Source: Candidatus Hydrogenedentota bacterium (GTDB taxonomy: Bacteria > Hydrogenedentota > Hydrogenedentia > Hydrogenedentales > SLHB01). From it: 9,604 nt of DNA. Of this stretch, positions 1 through 5,169 are shown one piece after another. The position numbers were made by a program, and so were the translations under genes. The stretch covers positions 1 to 9,604 of the forward strand of contig JAJDAB010000708.1 in NCBI GenBank assembly GCA_029262095.1, in the 5' to 3' direction. Below the pieces are notes generated by a model. It was given only the letters and a program-made list of their open reading frames with translations. It ran no database searches and had not been told where the DNA came from. Positions within the stretch are counted from its first letter, which is position 1; every line of letters starts with the position of its first letter.

Positions 1-19
1 GGAAAGTGAAGCAGACTTC

Positions 20-2269
20 GTGCAAGATAACGCATCACTAGAACGCGCCGCCGCACAGCCCGGTAAGGAAGACCAGTTACGATTTTTATTAAACGTCGTA
101 GCGCGCCGTTGGCAATGGATCGTGATGTGTATGGTGCTTGGCGCGGTCGGTTATGGAATCGTGGGGCTGGTCACCTACGACAGCACGCCAGCCTACACCT
201 CCCAGACTCAATTGATCATTCACGAACCGGTCGGCAATCGAGTACCCGGCGTCGGCAATGTCCCACTCTTCAATAACTCTCCTACCACAATCGTCCAACG
301 CATTCCCGTGACGGACGTCGCCGAAGACATTGTTCGCGCGATGGTCGTACAGGACATCGATAATGGAGGTCCGTACGGCGCGCTAACCAGTGCCGCCGAA
401 ATTGGGCGGGAAGCTGACGCGCTTCTCACTCGCTACAACGTTCAAATTGACCCGTTGGACGGCACCAAAAAGATTCGGATCCGCGCTGCCGGTCCCGGCC
501 AGGAAGAAGTTTGGCGCATTGTGGACTTGGCCGCGCGCGCGTTCGTTGGCCGCAACCGCCAAATGCTAATCGATCAGGAACAAGAAATCCATGAATTCGT
601 CATGCGTGAAATCGAGAACACGCGGGAAGATCTCGATGGCGCGGAATCCGCAGTTTGGCAACAACGAAAGGCGATGAACTTTCGTACGCACGATCAGGTG
701 ACCGGGGACATGGAAAAAATGTCTGCCGAATTGATTCAGGCGCGCAAGACCCGCACCGAACTGTTGGCCAAATCAGATGGATTGCAACGGCGAATCAAAG
801 AAAAGCAGAAAGAACTGCCGAAAGCACTGGGGACTATCAACGACGGCGTCATGAACAAGTTGTTCTCCGAACTGCACGATTTGCATCGCGATCGCCTCAC
901 CATGAGTGTCAATTGGACCGGAAGCTATCCGCCTTTGCAGGCGATTGAAGAAGCGATCAAGGACAAAGAGCAGGCCATTTTGCATGCCTACGCCGAGTTG
1001 GAATCCGGTACTGGAGGGTCCAGCGTCTGGGAGGATCGTCAAAGCCTTCGCAAACAGTACATGGATGTACAAATGCAATTGGCGACGCTCGATATCAAGG
1101 AATCAACGTATCACAAGATCATCGACGAGATGGAGTTGGAGTTGCCCGGACTGGCGAGCCGGAACAAGGAATTCCTATCGCTCAAACGTGAAGCGGATAA
1201 TCTGCGCAATCAATATCGAATCCTGATCGACAAAGAATTCGAAGTCAGCAGCGCCATACGCCGTGGTGCCGGTTTCGTTGAACGGTTGACGCCGGTGGCG
1301 GCTGCGACCCTTGCACCCACACAAGACATTCAAGGGTGGATGAATTTTCTTATTGGTGGCCTTGTGGGTCTTGCTGCCGGGCTGGGGCTTGCGATGATGT
1401 GGGAGAAATCGGATTCTTCGGTGCATACCGCTGAAGACGTCGCGCAACACCTCAATCTGGAAGTCGTCGGAATGATTCCGATGATGCACTTCGGCACTAA
1501 ACCCAAGAAACGTCAACGCGGAAATTATGTCGCGGTCTCGGACGATCAAAAAATGGACGCGTGTATCGTGACGCAAAACGATCCGAAGTCACCCGTGTCC
1601 GAAGCGTATCGCAGCCTACGAACCGCATTTCAACTCAACACGTTCACCAACCAACCCAAAAGCATCATGGTCACCAGCACCGTACCCGGCGAAGGTAAGA
1701 CTACGACTGCGGTAAATATGGCGGTGACCTTTGCCGATAGCGGCATGAAAGTATTGGTTATCGACACCGACCTGCGCCGTCCGCACGCGCACCACGTATT
1801 GAACCTCGAACGTGGACCTGGATTGGCCGATGTATTGCGGGAAGGTTTGGACCCGAAAAGCGTGATTCGCCAAACCGGTGTGAACAACCTTTACGCCATG
1901 ACGAGCGGTCGCGTGCCTCCGAATCCATCCGAACTCATCGGGTCCGATGAAATGAAAGACCTGATGGATATGCTTGGCAAGGAGTTCGACATTGTAATCT
2001 GTGACGCGCCATCGCTGCTGGTCGTAACCGATCCGGTCGTGCTCTCAACGGGCGTGGACGCCGTCATTCTGGTTGTATCGGTAAACAATGCGCGGCGCGA
2101 AACGATACTCCGCGGTAAGAAACTGTTGGATACCGCGCAGGCCAATGTTGTGGGCGCTGTGCTCAATGGCCTCGAAGCGACCCGTCGCAACTACTACTAT
2201 TATTATTACTATTACGACGACGCTGCTGCCGCCAATAACCGGCGCCGTTGGTACCACTTCCAGACGTGA
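20..2269 (+). CDS. Wzc-like polysaccharide co-polymerase / BY-type tyrosine autokinase (Wzz + CpsD/CapB fusion)
   Basis: This is an inner-membrane regulator of exopolysaccharide or capsule assembly. It pairs a chain-length (Wzz/GNVR) module with a cytoplasmic bacterial tyrosine kinase that phosphorylates its own C-terminal tyrosines. In the 749-residue product I see TM1 at about 31-52, a long, charged, probably coiled-coil periplasmic region at about 185-400, a GNVR-like segment at about 388-410, prolines 425 and 433 before TM2 (about 441-463), and an E528-x2-R531-x2-R534 motif that in this family mediates kinase oligomerisation. The kinase has Walker A (G557-E-G-K560-T561), Walker A' (V-I-D582-T-D584) and Walker B (I-C-D662-A-P). 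The tail is eight consecutive tyrosines, 725-732. Length is close to that of E. coli Wzc (about 720). The GTG start at 20 is uncertain: the frame stays open to base 2 and only a poorly spaced GGAAAG lies upstream, so the true start may lie outside the window. The family is certain; the exact polysaccharide is unknown. Confidence 0.93.
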   Translation: MQDNASLERAAAQPGKEDQLRFLLNVVARRWQWIVMCMVLGAVGYGIVGLVTYDSTPAYTSQTQLIIHEPVGNRVPGVGNVPLFNNSPTTIVQRIPVTDVAEDIVRAMVVQDIDNGGPYGALTSAAEIGREADALLTRYNVQIDPLDGTKKIRIRAAGPGQEEVWRIVDLAARAFVGRNRQMLIDQEQEIHEFVMREIENTREDLDGAESAVWQQRKAMNFRTHDQVTGDMEKMSAELIQARKTRTELLAKSDGLQRRIKEKQKELPKALGTINDGVMNKLFSELHDLHRDRLTMSVNWTGSYPPLQAIEEAIKDKEQAILHAYAELESGTGGSSVWEDRQSLRKQYMDVQMQLATLDIKESTYHKIIDEMELELPGLASRNKEFLSLKREADNLRNQYRILIDKEFEVSSAIRRGAGFVERLTPVAAATLAPTQDIQGWMNFLIGGLVGLAAGLGLAMMWEKSDSSVHTAEDVAQHLNLEVVGMIPMMHFGTKPKKRQRGNYVAVSDDQKMDACIVTQNDPKSPVSEAYRSLRTAFQLNTFTNQPKSIMVTSTVPGEGKTTTAVNMAVTFADSGMKVLVIDTDLRRPHAHHVLNLERGPGLADVLREGLDPKSVIRQTGVNNLYAMTSGRVPPNPSELIGSDEMKDLMDMLGKEFDIVICDAPSLLVVTDPVVLSTGVDAVILVVSVNNARRETILRGKKLLDTAQANVVGAVLNGLEATRRNYYYYYYYYDDAAAANNRRRWYHFQT
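2192..2215 (+). repeat. In-frame TAY codon tract encoding eight tyrosines
   Basis: Eight consecutive TAC/TAT codons encode the C-terminal tyrosine cluster (residues 725-732) of the BY-kinase. Tyrosine clusters at this position are the known autophosphorylation sites of the family. The tract is a near-perfect trinucleotide repeat, so gain or loss of units would change the number of phosphosites without shifting the frame. Confidence 0.9.
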
Positions 2270-2301
2270 CGCGCCTCCTGCGCGCGATTCAAGCGTAGCC
2301 T

Positions 2302-3792
2302 ATGACTTCTTTCAACTCTGCTGAATACCAAATCGGCCGCGGTGAGACCGCCGAGAGTCAGGTAGAAGCGCCCATCTTTGCCGCGTTCGTCCTGATAGCG
2401 GCGATCGCGGTGCTATTCGCCCATATCTATTTCAAGAATCAAACCGTTACCGTTGCGCTCGCGGTGAGCCTACTCATTTTTGGCATCACGATGATGCGTG
2501 TGGACTGGGGTGTGTACTTCCTCGTCGTGGCGATGATGTTGTCCCCAGAGATTGGAGAGGGCGATGTCGGGACCGCGCGCCGTGCCGTTAATTTGCGCTA
2601 TGACGACATACTGATCATTGTTGTATTTTTTGGGGTACTGTTTAAAAACGCCTATGAGAACAAGGGCGCGCTATGGCTACCCAGTCCGATCAACATTGGC
2701 ATCGTGTTGTACTTTGCATGTTGCTTGTTTTCCACCATGCTGGCATTTCGCGCCTCAATACCGTTGTTCGACAAAAAAACGTCCATGTTCGTCCTGCTCA
2801 AAATGCTTGAATTCTATATGGTGTTCGTGTTCGTAGGTACGGCCATCCGAACAAACGACCAAATACGAAAACAACTGTTGCTGTTTTTCATTGTCGCGAT
2901 AATTGTCGCCGTATTCGGTATTCATAGCCGACAGTTTACGGACGAAGCGCGGGTCAGTTCACCGTTTGAACAAGGCGGATCTGAACCGAACACGCTCGGT
3001 GGCTATCTGACAATGGTGACGTTGCTGGCCGCGGCGCTGTTTACGCAAGCGCCCACTCGAAAACTGCGATTCCTGTGTTTCGGTTTGGCAATGCTGACCT
3101 TTTTTCCAATGTTGTTTACCCTGTCGCGCGCCTCGTATATCGCGATGATCGTCGGGATGGTCACGCTGGCGCTCATCGCAAAAAAACACTGGATGGTTGC
3201 AGCCCTCGCACTGATTCTTATTTTCTCAAGACAGATCATGCCTACCGACGTGCAAGACCGCGTGAGCAACACATTCATCGACGACGGTAAAGCGGTCCAA
3301 CTCGGCGAATACGAAACCGGGATTACCGTCGACAAGTCCACCCATGAACGTATTTATGTCTGGGAGAAAGTGCGATTCAATCTTCGCGTTTGGCCTTGGT
3401 TCGGTGGAGGCGTTGCATGGGATCGCGTACTTGATAGTCAATATGCGCGCGTCATTATTGAAACGGGTCTTTTGGGATTTGCGGCGTTCGTATTCATGCA
3501 GCTGCGAGTACTAAAAACGACGCGGCAAGCCTATCAATGGGCGGACGACTGGGTTGGGCGCGGCCTTGGAATTGCCGTGTTTGCGATCACGATCGCGCTC
3601 ATCGCGCATTCAATGGCCACCATTTCATTCTTGATTGTGCGTATCATGGAACCGTACTGGTTCCTCGTTGCGATGGCCGTAGTCGTGCGCCACAACGCCC
3701 TTGAGAATTTCCGCCGTGAACACGCCGAACACGAACGACTCGAACCCCACGTTCGACATGCAACGCCCGATACGGCGATTGCGGTCACCTGA
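2302..3792 (+). CDS. O-antigen ligase / Wzy polymerase-family membrane protein
   Basis: This 496-residue polytopic inner-membrane protein is of the O-antigen ligase type (Wzy_C-like). Such proteins either polymerise lipid-linked repeat units or transfer the finished glycan to its acceptor. Hydrophobic segments can be seen at about 23-43, 47-64, 68-81, 102-115, 130-147, 164-182, 190-207, 234-248, 258-273, 277-293 and 297-310, then 385-402, 420-440 and 443-463. A polar, probably periplasmic loop at about 311-380 lies between the last two groups, as is usual in this family. Family-like signatures are the SRASYIAM segment (275-282) and the Y381 to G392 stretch around I-E-T-G-L-L-G. The tail (464-496) is charged and cytoplasmic. 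The gene begins 32 bases after the kinase stop, so the two probably form an operon. An in-frame TAG at 2296-2298 rules out an earlier start, and no clear SD precedes the ATG. Sequence alone cannot separate polymerase from ligase. Confidence 0.82.
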   Translation: MTSFNSAEYQIGRGETAESQVEAPIFAAFVLIAAIAVLFAHIYFKNQTVTVALAVSLLIFGITMMRVDWGVYFLVVAMMLSPEIGEGDVGTARRAVNLRYDDILIIVVFFGVLFKNAYENKGALWLPSPINIGIVLYFACCLFSTMLAFRASIPLFDKKTSMFVLLKMLEFYMVFVFVGTAIRTNDQIRKQLLLFFIVAIIVAVFGIHSRQFTDEARVSSPFEQGGSEPNTLGGYLTMVTLLAAALFTQAPTRKLRFLCFGLAMLTFFPMLFTLSRASYIAMIVGMVTLALIAKKHWMVAALALILIFSRQIMPTDVQDRVSNTFIDDGKAVQLGEYETGITVDKSTHERIYVWEKVRFNLRVWPWFGGGVAWDRVLDSQYARVIIETGLLGFAAFVFMQLRVLKTTRQAYQWADDWVGRGLGIAVFAITIALIAHSMATISFLIVRIMEPYWFLVAMAVVVRHNALENFRREHAEHERLEPHVRHATPDTAIAVT

Positions 3793-3913
3793 GCGACGTC
3801 CCACTACATCCATTCGCGCGTGTCAGTAGTGTCGGCGGGCCTACCCTGTGGACCTATTTGACGATGGTCAACTATGCACGGTTACATCGGTCGACATCGC
3901 CTCACACGAACCC
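3793..3913. other. Intergenic gap after the polysaccharide pair, upstream part
   Basis: No open frame or RNA gene is convincing here, and I see no GC-rich hairpin followed by a T-run, so no intrinsic terminator for the polysaccharide genes is evident. The only structure noticed is a short inverted repeat, TTGAC-gatg-GTCAA, at 3858-3871, which could be a protein-binding site or chance. Confidence 0.4.
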
Positions 3914-3942
3914 TTGACAAGCTCACGAGTCGAGAATAGGGT
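3914..3942 (+). promoter_or_regulatory. Probable sigma70-type promoter of the ThuA-like gene
   Basis: A consensus -35 hexamer TTGACA (3914-3919) is followed after exactly 17 bases by TAGGGT (3937-3942), which keeps the key T1, A2 and T6 of a -10 box. The predicted transcript would start near 3949-3950, giving a leader of about 47 bases. The same layout, TTGACA-N17-TAGNNT, recurs upstream of rpoB. The -10 is weak, so the call rests on the perfect -35, the spacing and the position. Confidence 0.55.
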
Positions 3943-3958
3943 AACGGATTCGGACACC

Positions 3959-3975
3959 CGGCGGGCTATCCGCCG
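3959..3975 (+). promoter_or_regulatory. GC-rich hairpin in the leader of the ThuA-like gene
   Basis: CGGCGG (3959-3964) and CCGCCG (3970-3975) form a perfect 6-bp stem with a GCTAT loop. It lies about 10 bases downstream of the predicted transcript start and 6 bases before the AAGAGGA Shine-Dalgarno site. No T-run follows, so it is not a terminator as it stands. It could stabilise the 5' end or tune translation; the function is an inference. Confidence 0.45.
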
Positions 3976-3981
3976 TCACCA

Positions 3982-3988
3982 AAGAGGA
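3982..3988 (+). promoter_or_regulatory. Ribosome binding site of the ThuA-like gene
   Basis: AAGAGGA ends 8 bases before the ATG at 3997. This is a strong, well-spaced Shine-Dalgarno match, and it fixes the start of the downstream gene in front of its signal peptide. Confidence 0.8.
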
Positions 3989-3996
3989 TTTATTGC

Positions 3997-4836
3997 ATGA
4001 ACCGATATCGGATTTTCTTAGCCGTTTTTGCTATCGGGATGGCTTTTTCGGCCGCGGTTGAGGCCCAAGTACTGTTTTTCAGCCGGTCGTCCTTTTTCGA
4101 ACATTCGTGCATTCAAGAGGAGGACGGCAATGATAGCCACGTGTGCAAAATCATCTCCGACCTCGCCGCAGACGCTGGCGGAACCATGGATTGCACAAAG
4201 AACGGCGGCGATATCAACGCGGATAACCTGTCGAACTACTCGCTCGTTATCTTCTTCACCCAGGGTGACCTGCACCACACGCCCTCAAAAGCGGGCCATC
4301 CGCCCGTGACGGAAGAAGGACTCGCTGAATTGCTTGAATGGGTCAAGAACGGCGGGGCGTTTATGGGATTTCACTGCGCTTCGGACACGATGCACGCCAA
4401 AGACGGCGATCCGCCCACACCTTATACTCAAATGGTGGGTGGTGAGTTCAAAGGCCACGGTGCCCAGTTCGAAGGGACCGTCAAAGTGGTGGACGCCGAT
4501 CATCCAACCATGGCGAATATCCCAGCCGAATGGTCGATCAAGGATGAATGGTACGTGTTCAAGAACGTGAACAAGGACAATATTCACGTTCTGGCCCTCA
4601 TGGATCCAGGCGAAGAACGTAGTAAGCAGCCTATGTATGATATTGACCCGTATCCGATCGCCTGGTGCAGCAAATACGGTGATGGGCGCGTCTTTTTCAA
4701 TGGAATGGGCCACCGCGAAGATGTTTGGTCGACCGAAATCTTCCAAAAATCGGTAGTGGATGCGGCGTTATGGGCCATGGGCCAAGGCGAAGAAGACGCC
4801 GAACCTAACTTTGCGGAGATCATGGGAAATAAATAG
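3997..4836 (+). CDS. Secreted ThuA-domain protein (class I glutamine amidotransferase-like fold)
   Basis: This 279-residue protein carries an N-terminal Sec signal peptide: basic N4-R5 region, hydrophobic stretch 6-20 and an A-V-E-A cleavage site around residue 23. The mature part is one ThuA-like domain. ThuA was named from the trehalose utilisation locus of rhizobia, and the fold resembles class I glutamine amidotransferases, but most secreted members have no proven reaction. Visible family landmarks are the V-I-F-F strand (84-87), G-G-A-F-M-G-F-H-C-A-S-D-T (119-131), G-G-E-F-K-G-H (148-154), D-H-P (168-170), D-E-W-Y (183-186), P-I-A-W (220-223) and G-R-V-F-F-N-G-M-G-H (230-239). There is no cytochrome, PVC or other fused domain, and no membrane anchor after the signal. 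It has its own promoter and SD and so is probably a separate unit from the polysaccharide genes. It stops with TAG followed at once by TAA. Family assignment is firm; substrate is unknown, with sugar metabolism only a guess. Confidence 0.88.
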   Translation: MNRYRIFLAVFAIGMAFSAAVEAQVLFFSRSSFFEHSCIQEEDGNDSHVCKIISDLAADAGGTMDCTKNGGDINADNLSNYSLVIFFTQGDLHHTPSKAGHPPVTEEGLAELLEWVKNGGAFMGFHCASDTMHAKDGDPPTPYTQMVGGEFKGHGAQFEGTVKVVDADHPTMANIPAEWSIKDEWYVFKNVNKDNIHVLALMDPGEERSKQPMYDIDPYPIAWCSKYGDGRVFFNGMGHREDVWSTEIFQKSVVDAALWAMGQGEEDAEPNFAEIMGNK

Positions 4837-4862
4837 TAAGTCTATATAATATAAAGACTTAC
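4836..4862 (+). repeat. AT-rich hairpin at the end of the ThuA-like gene
   Basis: GTAAGTCT (4836-4843) and AGACTTAC (4855-4862) are perfect 8-base inverted repeats around an 11-base A/T-only loop. The stem begins at the last base of the TAG stop codon. No T-tract follows on the + strand, so a classical intrinsic terminator is doubtful; a processing or 3'-end protecting hairpin is possible. The loop contains TATAAT, but no -35 is properly spaced from it. Confidence 0.6.
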
Positions 4863-4913
4863 ATGTTGATGGAAAGGCTATCGAAACCTGGGATCGTTAT
4901 GGCATCAATCTTC

Positions 4914-4938
4914 TAACTCATTGATAAATATAGAGTTA
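4914..4938 (+). repeat. Second AT-rich inverted repeat
   Basis: TAACTC (4914-4919) and GAGTTA (4933-4938) are perfect 6-base inverted repeats around a 13-base A/T-rich loop. With the hairpin at 4836-4862 it makes a tandem pair of AT-rich stem-loops in the first third of the gap before rpoB. No T-run follows. Confidence 0.45.
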
Positions 4939-5000
4939 AGTTCGATCGGGGATCTCGGGCCGTTCATTTTGCTTTCCGCCAGGATGGCTTGGTCTCGCTA

Positions 5001-5029
5001 TTGACAGGCCTCTTAGGCTATGATAGCCT
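5001..5029 (+). promoter_or_regulatory. Probable sigma70-type promoter of rpoBC
   Basis: A perfect -35 box TTGACA (5001-5006) is followed after 17 bases by TAGCCT (5024-5029), which keeps T1, A2 and T6 of the -10 consensus. The transcript would start near 5036. A better-looking TATGAT at 5019-5024 sits only 12 bases from the -35, too close for normal sigma70 contact. The spacing and hexamer pattern match the promoter proposed for the ThuA-like gene. Confidence 0.55.
5015..5029. promoter_or_regulatory. Palindrome overlapping the rpoBC -10 box (candidate operator)
   Basis: AGGCTA (5015-5020), a TGA centre and TAGCCT (5024-5029) form a perfect 6+3+6 inverted repeat. Its right arm is the proposed -10 hexamer, so a dimeric protein bound here would block polymerase. 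Because it lies upstream of the predicted start it would not be transcribed as a hairpin from this promoter. The regulator, if any, is unknown. Confidence 0.4.
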
Positions 5030-5078
5030 CCTCGTTTGTTTGCCCTTCGGGTATAAGTGTGTCCATAGGCCAATTCTC

Positions 5079-5135
5079 GACACGAATTTCGTTTCCACGG
5101 GACCGGTGTCTGGATCGATCTGCCTTGTTACACCG
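5079..5135 (+). promoter_or_regulatory. Inverted repeats in the rpoB leader
   Basis: Three short inverted repeats crowd the leader: ACGAA-t-TTCGT (5082-5092), GACAC (5079-5083) with GTGTC (5106-5110), and CGGTGT (5104-5109) with ACACCG (5130-5135). The last two share bases 5106-5109 and cannot form together. This is compatible with alternative RNA folds, but the stems are only 5-6 bp and may be chance. Confidence 0.25.
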
Positions 5136-5155
5136 ACTTTAACTGCGAACTCGGC

Positions 5156-5161
5156 AAGGGG
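5156..5161 (+). promoter_or_regulatory. Ribosome binding site of rpoB
   Basis: AAGGGG ends 8 bases before the ATG at 5170, a good Shine-Dalgarno placement that supports this start over internal methionines. Confidence 0.75.
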
Positions 5162-5169
5162 AATATCGC

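Larger units (their letters stand above)
4837..5169. other. 333-base gap upstream of rpoB
   Basis: No convincing gene is present. In order, the gap holds two AT-rich inverted repeats (4836-4862 and 4914-4938), a more GC-rich stretch, a TTGACA-type promoter (5001-5029) whose -10 lies in a palindrome (5015-5029), and a putative leader of about 134 bases with several short inverted repeats, ending in the rpoB Shine-Dalgarno site. No tRNA, rplL or other ribosomal protein fragment could be recognised. Confidence 0.6.

Noticed and set aside
3858..3871. TTGAC-gatg-GTCAA as a promoter or operator
   Set aside because: No acceptable -10 follows at 16-18 bases, and a 5-bp inverted repeat alone is too weak to call.
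4845..4850. TATAAT as a -10 box
   Set aside because: It lies in the loop of an AT-rich hairpin and no -35-like hexamer is found 16-18 bases upstream.
4863..4916. 17-codon ATG-to-TAA mini-ORF as a possible leader peptide
   Set aside because: It has no ribosome binding site, lies upstream of the predicted rpoB transcript start and has no run of regulatory codons.
5043..5051. CCCTTCGGG as a UUCG-tetraloop hairpin
   Set aside because: Only two or three base pairs can form, and flanking bases do not extend the stem.
5121..5140. CCTTGTTAC...CGACTT resembling the complement of the conserved 3' end of 16S rRNA
   Set aside because: Three extra bases interrupt the match and the flanking sequence does not continue as 16S rRNA, so it is chance similarity.
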